From Sphingomonas palustris (lineage in GTDB: Bacteria; Pseudomonadota; Alphaproteobacteria; Sphingomonadales; Sphingomonadaceae): DNA of 64,000 nucleotides. The notes below the pieces were generated by a model. It did no database searches. It had not been told where the DNA came from and saw nothing but the letters and a program-made list of their open reading frames with translations. Positions 9,601-19,303 of the stretch are shown piece by piece. The stretch's first letter is position 1. Each line of letters starts with the position of its first letter. The position numbers and the translations under genes are program-made. The DNA lies in the NCBI GenBank assembly GCA_026225215.1, contig JAMFSI010000100.1, positions 33,750 to 97,749 of the forward strand. The letters run 5' to 3'.

Positions 9601-10128
9601 ATGTCGGGTGATGAAATTGCTACCATCGTCAATCTGATTAACCTCTATCCGGTCGCAGTGGATGCGCAGAACTGGGATTTGCTCGATCAGGTTTTCACCG
9701 ATGACGTTTGCACCGATTTTGGCGGGCCAGCGGTGTTCCACGGGCTCGCCGCGCTCAAACAGGCTTTCGCTGCGATCCATGAGCCCTTTGCGGCCACGCA
9801 GCATGTCACGACCAATCATCAGGTGGTGCTGATCGATGACGATACCGCCAGCTGCCTCAGCTACGTCCATGGCCGCTTCATTCGCGATGTCCCGGATGGC
9901 GGCAATATGTTCGAGTCCACCGGGTGGTACGACGACCAGCTGGTTCGAACCGAGCATGGCTGGCGCATCCGCCATCGCGCGTGCCGAACCGTCTGGTCAG
10001 GCGGCAATCCACGGGTCTTGCAGACTTCCCCCGATGTCAACGCAGAGGCGGCGCTGCATTCGCTGCACAGCGAAGCGCGGGCGGGGCACGTCTCCCATCT
10101 TGAGAAACTTCGCCACGCAGCCCGCTAA
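9601..10128 (+). CDS. SnoaL-like (NTF2 fold) protein
   Basis: 175 residues from ATG at 9601 (ACGGAG about nine bases upstream). A GTG 18 codons earlier exists but has no RBS. It is a single SnoaL_4-type domain: an N-terminal helix with DAQNWDLLDQVFTDDVCTDF, a central THNHQV-like core (here TTNHQVVLID) and the final strands GWRIRHRACR. The position in a P450-SDR-monooxygenase series suggests an isomerase or dehydratase step on a cyclic intermediate, but no catalytic assignment is possible. Confidence 0.75.
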   Translation: MSGDEIATIVNLINLYPVAVDAQNWDLLDQVFTDDVCTDFGGPAVFHGLAALKQAFAAIHEPFAATQHVTTNHQVVLIDDDTASCLSYVHGRFIRDVPDGGNMFESTGWYDDQLVRTEHGWRIRHRACRTVWSGGNPRVLQTSPDVNAEAALHSLHSEARAGHVSHLEKLRHAAR

Positions 10129-10173
10129 GCGCGGCTCGGCGCAAGCCTGCTCTGCTTGCAGCAAAGGAATACA

Positions 10174-11334
10174 ATGCCGACAAATAGCCTGCAGCATGGC
10201 CTGTTCATCGCGCCGTATCATGACGTCGATGAAAGCCCGACGATCGCCCTGCGCCGCGATATCGAGATCGTCGAATGGGTGGAAAAGCTCGGCTTTGCCG
10301 AAGCCTGGTTTGGCGAGCATCATTCGACCGGCTGGGAAACCATCTGCTCGCCCGAACTGATGATCGCAGCGGTGGCCGAACGAACCAGCCGCATTCGCCT
10401 CGGCACCGGGGTGGTGTCGATGCCCTATCACAATCCGCTGATGGTCGCGAACCGCATACTGCAGCTCGATCACATGACTCAGGGGCGGGTGATGTTCGGC
10501 ATGGGCCCAGGGCTGTTGCCGACCGATGCCGACATGATCGGCGTCGAGGTCAAGTCGCTGCGCGAGAAATTGGCGCAAGTGGCGGAGATCATCGTCCCGC
10601 TGCTGTCCGGCGAGGAGGTTACTCACCAGACCTCGTGGTACACGCTGAACAAGGCCCGCACGCATCTGTTGCCTTACACCAAGCCGCATCCCGAAATCGT
10701 CGTCGCCAGCGCCATCACCCCATCCGGCGGCATGCTGGCGGGGAAGTACGGCTTTGGCATGCTGTGCGTCGCCGCAACCGAGACCGCGGGTTTCGATGTG
10801 CTCGACGAGAACTGGAAAATCGCCCGGCAGATTGCCGCGGAAAACAACCTCGCCATGGATTCCCGCCAATTGCGGCTGGTCGTGCCCATGCATATCGCCG
10901 CCACGCGCGAGCAGGCTCGCGCCGACGTCAAAACCGGCCTGGCCCGTTGGGTGGAATATTTCGACCGGGTGGCGCCCGCCGGAATGCGCGGCATGTCGGG
11001 GGGCGATCCGGCCGATATTTTAGTCGCGTCCGGGCGAGCGGTGATCGGAACGCCGCAAGATGCCGTCGCCATGATCGAGAAGCTTCAGGCCAAGCAAGGC
11101 GAATTCGGCGTGGTGCTGTTCCAGGCACATAATTGGGCGGAATGGGAAGCGACGAAGAAGAGCTACGAACTTTATGCAAGGTTCGTGATGCCGCATTTTG
11201 CCCAGACTAACCGGAACCGTCAAAATTCCTACAACGACCTCGCCAGCGCCATCGATCGGCTGGAAGCAGAGCGGCAAAAAGGCGCCGATGCTGCGTTCAA
11301 GGCGTGGGAGGAGAAAACCGGGAAATCCACTTGA
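10174..11334 (+). CDS. LLM-class flavin-dependent monooxygenase (bacterial-luciferase-like)
   Basis: 386 residues. ATG at 10174 is preceded by AAAGGA; an upstream TTG in frame is less likely. The sequence is a bacterial-luciferase-like TIM barrel, with an N-terminal strand (LQHGLFIAPYHDVDESP), EAWFGEHHSTGWE carrying the conserved His pair, RIRLGTGVVSMPYHNPLMVA, and the GRVMFGMGPG loop that holds flavin phosphate. These enzymes use FMNH2 supplied by a separate reductase, or F420 in some groups, for oxygenation, for example Baeyer-Villiger or hydroxylation reactions. No reductase is adjacent. It lies in a run of same-strand catabolic genes. Confidence 0.85.
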   Translation: MPTNSLQHGLFIAPYHDVDESPTIALRRDIEIVEWVEKLGFAEAWFGEHHSTGWETICSPELMIAAVAERTSRIRLGTGVVSMPYHNPLMVANRILQLDHMTQGRVMFGMGPGLLPTDADMIGVEVKSLREKLAQVAEIIVPLLSGEEVTHQTSWYTLNKARTHLLPYTKPHPEIVVASAITPSGGMLAGKYGFGMLCVAATETAGFDVLDENWKIARQIAAENNLAMDSRQLRLVVPMHIAATREQARADVKTGLARWVEYFDRVAPAGMRGMSGGDPADILVASGRAVIGTPQDAVAMIEKLQAKQGEFGVVLFQAHNWAEWEATKKSYELYARFVMPHFAQTNRNRQNSYNDLASAIDRLEAERQKGADAAFKAWEEKTGKST

Positions 11335-11368
11335 TCGCCGCTTTGGCGTGGAAAGAGGCGAGCGCGCG

Positions 11369-11833
11369 ATGAAGAAATTCACTAATCACGTCGATCATGT
11401 GGCGTGGATATCCCGCCTGGAAAATCTCGATGCCAATCTTGCCCAACTCGAACGATTGGCGGGCACGACGCTGACTCGATTCGAGCGCGCCGATATGGGT
11501 GTCATCATTTGCGTGAACTGGCAGGCCGGCCTCGAAGTGCTGGCGCCACTCGCCCAACGCACCGAAGCCAATGGTTTCATGCATGACTGGCTCGATGAAC
11601 GCGGCGAAGGGGTGATGTTTGTCATTTTCGGTGTCGCCGATCTTCAGCGCCACCAAGCCAGGCTGGCGGCGCTGGGCATCGCGGTTGGGCCCGAAGTGCA
11701 CGACCACCCCCATTCGCCCTGGCATCACCAGCTGGTGCTGAAGGAGCGGATCGCGGGCACGGTGATGAACAGTTGCTTCGTCTTGGGAGATATCGCTTAC
11801 GCCGACGACATCGTCGCTTTTGGTGACGTCTAA
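11369..11833 (+). CDS. VOC-superfamily (glyoxalase-like) protein
   Basis: 154 residues from ATG at 11369 (GAAAGAGG upstream). The start MKKFTNHVDHVAWIS is typical of vicinal-oxygen-chelate proteins, with the metal-ligand position at His-Val-Ala. A second beta-alpha-beta unit includes VMFVIFGVADLQRHQARLAA, and HHQLVLKERIAGTVMNSCFV follows. The domain resembles that of 4-hydroxyphenylpyruvate-dioxygenase-like or lactoylglutathione-lyase-like proteins, without enough to name a reaction. It starts 34 bases after the flavin monooxygenase, so it is likely in the same operon. A large palindromic repeat follows its stop. Confidence 0.65.
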   Translation: MKKFTNHVDHVAWISRLENLDANLAQLERLAGTTLTRFERADMGVIICVNWQAGLEVLAPLAQRTEANGFMHDWLDERGEGVMFVIFGVADLQRHQARLAALGIAVGPEVHDHPHSPWHHQLVLKERIAGTVMNSCFVLGDIAYADDIVAFGDV

Positions 11834-11835
11834 GT

Positions 11836-11985
11836 GTCTGACCCGAAACTTCGTTTCGGATAGTCGGTACCGGCCCGCTCCCCCGGGTTGGTACCGCCCA
11901 CAGGGCACCTAATCGGGTGGTTGGGCCGGGGGAGCGGGACGGCACAGACTTCGAAATTAGCGCAGCTAATTTCGGGTCAGACTCT
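11836..11985. repeat. large imperfect palindromic repeat, copy 1
   Basis: The element has perfect 13-base inverted ends (GTCTGACCCGAAA at the left, its complement at the right) and inner GC-rich arms GGCCCGCTCCCCCGGGTTGG and its near-complement around 11922-11938. Related copies lie at 29141-29313 and from 63892 to the window end. The rest of the gap to the TonB receptor (11986-12138) holds no gene. It is more AT-rich and ends with GGGAGGGG as the receptor's RBS. Confidence 0.75.
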
Positions 11986-12138
11986 AATACCAAGGGGCAT
12001 TGAGAGCGCACTACCAACCTTGTCCGCACCGGCAACTTTAGTAGCTTATGGCTTAAATCACGTGTTGTATTCTTGCGGCCCCTCGCCACCCAACGTAATC
12101 TTCTTATGGCGTAGAATAAAAAAAATGGGAGGGGTGTC

Positions 12139-14568
12139 ATGAAAATTAGTTCGGTGCTTTTAGTAACCAGTGCGCTCGCTGGGTGTATCTGGTCGTTGCC
12201 CGCAATCGCGCAATCGGCCAGCGGGGCAAGCAGCATCGACGCTGGTGACATCATCGTAACTGCGCGCAAACGCGCGGAATCTTCACTCAAGGTGCCGGTC
12301 GTCGAAGCGGTCTTGCCTGCGGACGTCCTCGCGAAATCGCAGGTCGTGGATATCCACGGCATCGCCAATCTGGTCCCCGGCCTGACGCTCGGCGATTCCG
12401 TGCTGACGGTCGGTACGCAGATTTCGCTGCGCGGGATCGGCACCAGCTCGCTCGATGCCGGCGTCGATCAGTCGGTGTCGGTCAATATCGATGGCATGCA
12501 GTTCACGCAGGGTTCGACCTTCAACGTCGGCTTGTTCGACATGAACAACGTCGAAGTGCTGAAGGGGCCGCAGGCGCTGTTTTACGGCAAAAGCAGCCCG
12601 GGTGGCGTGATCGCCATCCACACCAACGATCCCGGGCCCAAGCCGGAGATCATCGGCACCATGAGCTACGGCCTCGAAGCCCACGAAAAGCGTGGCGAAT
12701 TGGTGGTTTCCGGACCGGTGACCGATACGCTCGGCGTGCGCCTGGCCGGAATGGTATCGGGTGACGACGGCTATTTCTTCAACGACGCGACCGCCGAGCC
12801 CGGCACCGGTGCCAAGACCCCCGGTCCGCGCTACAATATCAACAGCGATTATGTTCTGCGGGGCACGGTGGTGTGGAAGCCGACCAGCGATTTCACCGCC
12901 CGGCTGAAGGTCAACCACGCTTATAACAAGGTTATCGGCGGCGGCGAAACTCTGGGAAGTTGCCCCACGGGCAACATTGCGGGCTTCCCATCCTTCATCA
13001 ACCCCAGCGATCCGTGCCGCCACCAGCGGACGGTCTATCTGGTCGATGTCGATCCGGCAGCTTTTCCCAATGTGCCAAACAATGGCACCCCGTTCATGCG
13101 CAATATTTCGAATTTCGGCACGCTCGATCTGACCTATAATTTGAGCCCGCATATCGACATCAAGTCAACGACCGGCTATGCCAGTATCAAGACTAACGGT
13201 TTCATCAATGGCACCGATGCCGGTTATTCCGCGCCGCCGATCATCGCGATCGACGAATTTTCCCGGCGCGATTTCACCCAAGAGGTGCGGCTCGAATCCG
13301 ACTTTTCCGATATCCCGGTCAACTTCCTGGTAGGCGCGTTCTATCAGCGCGCCAGGATGAAGCAGCTTGTCGACGTTGTTGGCGATATCGACATTTTCGG
13401 TCCGATTCCAAACCAGGAAACGCTGACGGCGGGCATCAACAATATTCGGATCAGGGATACCTCGCTATTCGGCCAGTTGCGCTGGAAGCCGTTCGAGAAA
13501 CTGGAAATCGCCGGCGGCGCTCGCTGGAGCGATGAGAAGCGGCATGACGATGCCTCAAGCCTGACATCGCTCTACGCAACGCCGGTGCCCACCCCGCTTG
13601 CTAATCCCAACGTCAATTCCAAGAAGGTGTCACCGGAAGTGACGCTGACTTACACCGCGACCGATGATCTGACCGTGTTCGGTGACTTCAAGGAAGGCTA
13701 CAAATCCGGGTCGTTCATCATCACCATCCCAGCCGCTCTTCCCGTCAATGGCGTACCCCAAGATAATTCGTTCGGCGACGAGAAGATCGTCGGCGGCGAG
13801 TTCGGTATCAAGTCTCGGCTGGCGGATCGCGCGATCAACCTCAATCTCGCCGGTTACTACTATAAGTACACCGGCCTTCAGGTGGGCGCCAATACCATCG
13901 CCCAGAACGATATCCCGACGATCCAGACCATCAATGCCGGTGCCGCGAAAATCTACGGCGTGGATTTCGACATGTCGTATCGTCCTCCACAGGTCGAAGG
14001 TTTGACGATGCGGTTGGCGGCCAACTGGAATCACGCCCGTTTCACCCAGTTCAATAACGCCGAGTGCAGCGGCGGCGAAACGATCGCCGATGGGTGCAAT
14101 CTCGACTTAAACCCGAGCACAGGGTTTTACCAGGCACAAAATCTGGCTGGCCTGCCACTACCCAAGGCACCCGACTGGCAGCTCAATGCCGGCGTGAATT
14201 ATGAAATGCCGATCGGGCATGGCTGGCGCGTCAATTTCGGGGCGACTGGCGATTATTCATCAAAGTTCCTGAACGACCTCGGCAATCGCCCCGACATGTA
14301 TCAAACCGCCTTCTTCAAGCTGGGCGCCAATATTACCGCCAAATCGGAAGACGGGATGTACGAACTCTCGCTGATCGGCAACAATCTGACCGACAAATAT
14401 ACCGCCGGCAATTGCGTGAACTTTTCTGCGGCGACCGGTTCCGTGTTGCTGGCGCCCGAGACCGGAGGCCCTGGCCGTAACTTGGCGAATGTGGACGATC
14501 TGGGCTGCAGCGTCGATCCGGGTCGGCAGGTGTATCTGCGCCTGACCATCCGCCCTCTGGCGCGATAG
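12139..14568 (+). CDS. TonB-dependent outer-membrane receptor
   Basis: 809 residues with a signal peptide ending around AIAQS. After it comes the TonB-box/plug start DIIVTARKRAESSLKVPV, then plug motifs RGIGTSSLDAG, VNIDGMQF and NNVEVLKGPQALFYGKSSPG. About 600 residues of beta-barrel strands follow and close with YLRLTIRPLAR. The protein imports a large or hydrophobic substrate across the outer membrane using TonB energy. This CirA/Fiu-like architecture is abundant in sphingomonads for xenobiotic, terpenoid and siderophore uptake. Its neighbours are flavin oxygenases, which favours a carbon-source substrate over iron. GGGAGGGG precedes the ATG. Confidence 0.92.
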   Translation: MKISSVLLVTSALAGCIWSLPAIAQSASGASSIDAGDIIVTARKRAESSLKVPVVEAVLPADVLAKSQVVDIHGIANLVPGLTLGDSVLTVGTQISLRGIGTSSLDAGVDQSVSVNIDGMQFTQGSTFNVGLFDMNNVEVLKGPQALFYGKSSPGGVIAIHTNDPGPKPEIIGTMSYGLEAHEKRGELVVSGPVTDTLGVRLAGMVSGDDGYFFNDATAEPGTGAKTPGPRYNINSDYVLRGTVVWKPTSDFTARLKVNHAYNKVIGGGETLGSCPTGNIAGFPSFINPSDPCRHQRTVYLVDVDPAAFPNVPNNGTPFMRNISNFGTLDLTYNLSPHIDIKSTTGYASIKTNGFINGTDAGYSAPPIIAIDEFSRRDFTQEVRLESDFSDIPVNFLVGAFYQRARMKQLVDVVGDIDIFGPIPNQETLTAGINNIRIRDTSLFGQLRWKPFEKLEIAGGARWSDEKRHDDASSLTSLYATPVPTPLANPNVNSKKVSPEVTLTYTATDDLTVFGDFKEGYKSGSFIITIPAALPVNGVPQDNSFGDEKIVGGEFGIKSRLADRAINLNLAGYYYKYTGLQVGANTIAQNDIPTIQTINAGAAKIYGVDFDMSYRPPQVEGLTMRLAANWNHARFTQFNNAECSGGETIADGCNLDLNPSTGFYQAQNLAGLPLPKAPDWQLNAGVNYEMPIGHGWRVNFGATGDYSSKFLNDLGNRPDMYQTAFFKLGANITAKSEDGMYELSLIGNNLTDKYTAGNCVNFSAATGSVLLAPETGGPGRNLANVDDLGCSVDPGRQVYLRLTIRPLAR

Positions 14569-14618
14569 GAAATGATCCTTCCCCATTCCCACGCAAGGGG
14601 ATGGGGATCGGGACATAA

Positions 14619-15800
14619 ATGGGAAACGAGATGAGCAGCTCACACGCCGGCGCGATGCTGGCGAAGGTTCGCGCCCTGGGTCCGATCATCGAGGCCCACG
14701 CCGCCGGCAATGAACTGGCCACCCAGATCGCCGACGAGGTGGTGGAGTTGCTGCGCAGCGCAGGCGTCTTCGCGCTCATGGTGCCGCGCGAACTGGGCGG
14801 CAGCGAAGCGCCTCCCGACGTGCTGATCGATGTCATCCGCGAACTGTCCTATCATGACGGTTCGACCGGCTGGTATGCGGGCGCCGTGATGACCGCGGGC
14901 GCGGTATCGGGCGCGTGTCTGGGCAGCGAGGCGATTGCGGCGCTTTATCCAGCCAGCGGCCCACTGATCTGCGCGGGCCAAGCCGCGCCCACCGGGCGAG
15001 CCGAGCGCGTCGCCGGGGGCTATCGCATCTCCGGCAAGTTCAGCTTCGGCAGCGGCTGTCCGGCTGCAGCATATCTCGTCGGTGGCTATGTCGTTCATGC
15101 GGATGGAGCGCCGGTGATGGGCAGGCATGGTCAGCCGATGATGCTGATCGGCTTTGCTCCCCGAGAAACCGTGAGCTTTCTTGGTAACTGGCACGTCCTG
15201 GGTCTGCGCGGCACGGGCAGCTATGATTTCGAAGTCGCAGACCAGATCCTGCACGAGGATTTCTTCATCGAGGTCGCCGCACCGACAGTCCGACGCGGCG
15301 GGACTTTGTACCGGATGGGCTTCATGGCCCTGCCGGCACTGACTCACGCGTCTTTTGCGCTGGGTTGCGGGCGGCGGATGCTCGACGAATGGGCCGCATT
15401 TGCCCGCACCAAGCAACGGGCGCCGGGGCAGTTCGTACATCAAACACAAACTTTTCAGCGTGATTTCGCTGTTGCCCATGCCGAACAGCGCGCTGCGGAA
15501 GCTTATGTAAGACGCAGTTTTGCCACTTTGTTCGAGGCTGCGGACCAAGGCCACACCATCAGCGACGACATGAAGCTGGACGGCCGATTGAGCGCCTCGC
15601 ATGCCCTCGCGACCGCCGCCCGGATCGCCCAAACCGCCTTCGCCTCCACCACCACCTCTGCCTTGCGCAATGGCAACGCGCTGCAACGCTGCTTTCGCGA
15701 CATTCATGCCGGGAACGCCCATTTCCTGACGAGCGAGCAATCGTTTATCGACGCCGGCAAGGTACTAGGCGGTGTGGAGGGAGCCTCGGTCATCTTCTGA
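14619..15800 (+). CDS. acyl-CoA-dehydrogenase-like flavin hydroxylase (HsaA/group D monooxygenase-like)
   Basis: 393 residues; ATG at 14631 is an alternative start. The fold is that of acyl-CoA dehydrogenases: an N-terminal helical domain (LRSAGVFALMVPRELGGSEA), a middle sheet (GYRISGKFSFGSGC; GLRGTGSYDFEV) and a C-terminal four-helix bundle. The GLRGTGS segment and the lack of the acyl-CoA catalytic Glu context point to the group that includes HsaA and p-hydroxyphenylacetate hydroxylase oxygenase. Those enzymes hydroxylate aromatic or steroid substrates with reduced flavin from a partner reductase. No reductase is adjacent. It follows the TonB receptor by 50 bases and probably shares its transcript. 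Confidence 0.78.
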   Translation: MGNEMSSSHAGAMLAKVRALGPIIEAHAAGNELATQIADEVVELLRSAGVFALMVPRELGGSEAPPDVLIDVIRELSYHDGSTGWYAGAVMTAGAVSGACLGSEAIAALYPASGPLICAGQAAPTGRAERVAGGYRISGKFSFGSGCPAAAYLVGGYVVHADGAPVMGRHGQPMMLIGFAPRETVSFLGNWHVLGLRGTGSYDFEVADQILHEDFFIEVAAPTVRRGGTLYRMGFMALPALTHASFALGCGRRMLDEWAAFARTKQRAPGQFVHQTQTFQRDFAVAHAEQRAAEAYVRRSFATLFEAADQGHTISDDMKLDGRLSASHALATAARIAQTAFASTTTSALRNGNALQRCFRDIHAGNAHFLTSEQSFIDAGKVLGGVEGASVIF

Positions 15801-15838
15801 CCATTTCCGTGTTCCATTCATCACCCGAGGTCAGCCGC

Positions 15839-16054
15839 TCAGGTTTTGATGAGCGCGCTCGCCAATTCACGCCATGGACCGCGAGCGGAACTCACCGCCA
15901 GTGTCGTTGACCCCGTAAAGACCTGCAGGCAAACATGATTTGCGCCCGCATCGACAAACCGATCGCTCGCGCCTGAGATCTCCTGGTCGGTAAAGCCGAG
16001 CCGGCGCCAGTTCGTTGCATCCTGCCTGACCTGCAACGGCTTAGGACGCGGCAC
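15839..16054 (-). pseudogene. remnant of an LLM-class flavin monooxygenase C-terminus
   Basis: The 71-codon frame reads NWRRLGFTDQEISGASDRFV, then DAGANHVCLQVF, then WRELASAL near the end. These are three separate segments of the C-terminal part of luciferase-like oxidoreductases. In intact proteins about 25 residues (the WGD/IAARV helix) separate the SDR-LV and DAGADHV segments; here they are fused. Nothing of the N-terminal barrel is present. It therefore looks like the 3' end of a deleted gene with an internal in-frame loss. It lies directly 3' of the truncated TonB receptor. Confidence 0.6.
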
Positions 16055-16090
16055 GAGAAGGTATGACCTTCCGTGCGACGTCCCTTGGCA

Positions 16091-18281
16091 TCATTGCCCG
16101 AAGCTATATTTGGCCCTGAAGCCGAACATGCGCGGCGGTGCGTAGAAGGTGTCCTCGAAGCCCGCCGAACCCAGGGCGTTGCCGACGCTGGTCTTGATCG
16201 CCGCATTGGTGACGTTGGTCATAAAGAAGGAAAGATCCAGCGGGCGGCCCATGACGTGATCCCAATTCACATTGAGGTTGACCAGATTCGACGCTGGCAG
16301 GAGCCCGGGATCGTAACCGAAGACCGATGCTGACGGTACGGAGTAGCTCTTTCCGGCAACGGTCCACGAAAGGGTGTCATCGGCGCGGGTGGCATATTGG
16401 CTGCTGGTATAGACATAGGTCAGCCCCACCGAAAGCTTCCCGACTTTCCGGGGCACCGGCAGATTCACAGTAGCCGTCGCGGTGAATTCGTTCTTGGGGG
16501 ACAGCGCCAGCGGACCGCCCACCACCGAGGTCGGTATCAGCACCGAATACGGCGAGCCGGCTGGAAGAGTGGGAAGATTGATGCTCTGGAGCTTGGTGTC
16601 GAGCAAAGTATAGCCGACCTGCAGCTTGAAAGTGTCGAACAGCGTGGTTGCTGCATCGACTTCCAGACCATCGATGCGCGACTTGCCCGCATTGACCTCG
16701 GGTTGGCTGCCATTGAAGCCCGCAACGTCGGAAATCGCGTTGACGGCAATCTGCTGATTGTTGAACTTGTTGTAGAACCCGTCGATGTTGAAATAGCCAC
16801 TGATATCCGAACCCTTGAAACTGAGCTTTGCGCCCAATTCATAATCGTCGACTTTTTCCGGGTTCCAGCCTTCCAGCCCGATGGAGGTGAGATTCAGACC
16901 GCCCTGACGATAGCCACGGGCATATTTGGCGTAGAGCAGCGTATCATCGTTCGGCTTGTAATCGACATCGATCAGCCAGGTCGGTGCGTGGGATTTCGCC
17001 TCGGGCGGATAGTAAGCGCATTGGCTGGGGTTGGTCACAATAAACGGGGTGCCGGGCTTCCCGGTGTAGAAATGCACCACATCGTTGCAGTACCTGTAAT
17101 TTACGCCAGCGCTTCCCGGCCGGAATGTAATCCGGGTCGATTCACCCAGCGCCTTGGTATCGTCCGAGGTATAGCGGATACCCCCCGTCAGGCTGAGCTT
17201 GGAGGTCGCCTTGTAAGTCGCCTGGCCATACACCGCTTTGGAATAGAACCAGAATTTGGTTTCCGACTGCTGCGTGCTGGCCGCTCCCAATGGATTACTG
17301 CACTGAAGCTCGATCTGATTGCTGCAGCTCAGGAAGGTTGCGCTATAGCCGGTACTGAAACCGCCGAGAGGGACGCTGTTCGATAGATATCCGCCAGCCT
17401 GCCAGGTCAATTTTGAATCGGCTGATCTACCTTGGAATTGAAGTTCTTCGGTAAAGGTAGACTGAGAGGCGGTGTCTCCATAAGGATTTGTACCCAGCCT
17501 GACATAATTGAACGGAACACCGGCGGCCGTGGCGAAATTATCGCTATAAAGACTGAAACTATCATCTTCCTTATATTCAGAATAGCTGGCGATATTCTTG
17601 ATAGTCAGCGTGTCGCTTGCCTGCCATGTCGTCTTATTTATAACTTGCCAGATATCTATCTTTATCCGCGGATTGGGAAGGTTGACCTCGACATCCCAGG
17701 GACCATCCCCGCGCGCATTCTGCCGCGCGATCTGCGTGCATGCCGGAGGGGCGGTCAGGCTTGCGCCGGCGGAAAGCGCGAAGGCGGGCGTCGAGCCACT
17801 GGCCGGGACGATACCGTTCGACAGGCAGTTGTCGATTTTGCCGGCGAAGCCATCCCCGAAGGAATTGCTATAGGTTGCGATCGTGTAGTTTTCGAGGTTA
17901 GGCGTCAGATTGGCGACAATGCTCAGACGACCGGCGAAATAATCGGTGCTGTCAAAGGCGCTCGGACCAACACCCGAATGGTTGATCATATAACCGTTGC
18001 GCTTTTCGCGGTCGAAATCGAGGCGTACCTTGAAGGTATCGCTCAGCGGGATGTTGAGCATCCCCTGCCCGCGCAGCATGCCATAGTCGCCCGCCGACCC
18101 TTCCAGATATCCTTCCCATTTGTCGGTCGGCTTCTGAGGCACCAGCAATACCGATCCACCGGTCGTATTGCGGCCGAACAGCGTGCCTTGCGGGCCTTTC
18201 AGCACTTCCACGTTTTGCAGGTCCGTAGCGCTCGGTCACCGATAGCGACGGGGTGTAGGCGGCAAGATGCTCCAGGCGCGC
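16091..18281 (-). pseudogene. TonB-dependent receptor lacking its N-terminus
   Basis: An uninterrupted frame of about 706 codons (18211 to 16091) starts inside the plug at VEVLKGPQGTLFGRN and runs through the barrel to the end KYSFGQ. It has no signal peptide, TonB box or credible start. Just upstream, in another frame, is a short piece of the same family's plug, HLAAYTPSLSVTERY. It abuts the stop codon of the hydroxyacid dehydrogenase and is followed directly by DLQNVEVLKGPQ. About 40 residues of plug and the whole N-terminus are missing. The barrel cannot be exported as it stands, so I call it a pseudogene formed by deletion. Confidence 0.8.
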
Positions 18282-18284
18282 GGC

Positions 18285-19235
18285 TCAGCCTGCCTTGATT
18301 TCGATAATGCCCAAAGGCTGCTCGCCCGCAAAGAAGCGATCGAGATTCTTGCGGATGAGCTGGCCGATGCCGCGCTTGACGCCGGTGGCGTGGCCGCCGA
18401 CATGCGGCGTCAGGACGGCGTTAGGGATATCGCGCCAGCGTTCTGCCGGGGTCGGCTCGCTTTGGAAGACGTCGAGAGCAGCGCCGCCGAGCCGGCCTGC
18501 CTTCAGCGCCGCGATCAGCGCATCCTCGTCGATGATGCTGCCGCGCGAAATGTTCGAGATCAGGCCCTGGGGGCCGAGCTTGTCGAAGATGGCATCGCCG
18601 ATCAAATTGCGATTGCTGGCATCCGCGCGCGCCGCGACGAACAGGATGTCCGCCCATTCCGCCAGATCGCCGAGATCCGCCATATAGGGATAGCGCGTGT
18701 CCTTGGGGCGTGGTCCGCTCCAGCGGATCTGGTCGCAGCCGAAAGCCGTCATCCGCTGGATTATCGCCAAACCGATTGCGCCAAGGCCGAACACGCCGAT
18801 ATTCAATTCGCGCAACGAGCGGCGCGTCGGGATATGCCAATTGTCCGAGCGGATGGCATGATCGTGTTGCATGGTGCGTGAATAGAGCGTCAGCGTAATC
18901 GACACGGCGTGATCGGCGACATCCTCGGCGGTGATGATCGCCGAATTGCTGACGATGATGCCGCGCTCACGAGCATAGGCGCGATCGATGCCTTCGCAGC
19001 CCGAACCGCACGCAATGATATATTCGAGGCTGGGCAAGTGCTGGAGGATTTCCGCGTCAAGCTTTCGCGGCCCGCTGGAGATGATGACGCGCGTCTCGCC
19101 GTTGATCGGGTCCGCCGCATCGAAGGTGCGCAGATCATAAGCATCCCCAATCTCGGAGATAGCCCAACCGGGCACTTCATCCGTCTTTACGATCGGCGCC
19201 GTGTTCACCGCCGTTTCAAGCTTCGCCTCGATCAT
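18285..19235 (-). CDS. D-2-hydroxyacid dehydrogenase
   Basis: 316 residues from ATG at 19235 (AGAGGAAC just upstream). The NAD-binding core has GVFGLGAIG. The catalytic Arg is in NISRGSII, the Glu in DVFQSEP and the acid-base His in LTPHVGGH, which is the full triad of the family (glyoxylate/hydroxypyruvate reductase and phosphoglycerate dehydrogenase relatives). It interconverts a 2-keto acid and a D-2-hydroxy acid. It is co-directional with the amidohydrolase gene upstream (69-base gap) and its stop touches the remains of a TonB receptor gene. The substrate is not deducible. Confidence 0.88.
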   Translation of the reverse strand: MIEAKLETAVNTAPIVKTDEVPGWAISEIGDAYDLRTFDAADPINGETRVIISSGPRKLDAEILQHLPSLEYIIACGSGCEGIDRAYARERGIIVSNSAIITAEDVADHAVSITLTLYSRTMQHDHAIRSDNWHIPTRRSLRELNIGVFGLGAIGLAIIQRMTAFGCDQIRWSGPRPKDTRYPYMADLGDLAEWADILFVAARADASNRNLIGDAIFDKLGPQGLISNISRGSIIDEDALIAALKAGRLGGAALDVFQSEPTPAERWRDIPNAVLTPHVGGHATGVKRGIGQLIRKNLDRFFAGEQPLGIIEIKAG

Positions 19236-19303
19236 GTTCCTCTGCCCTCCCTCTCTTCGTCTATCCGCGGCTAGCCGCAATCATCCGCTAAACGGCTAAT
19301 GAC

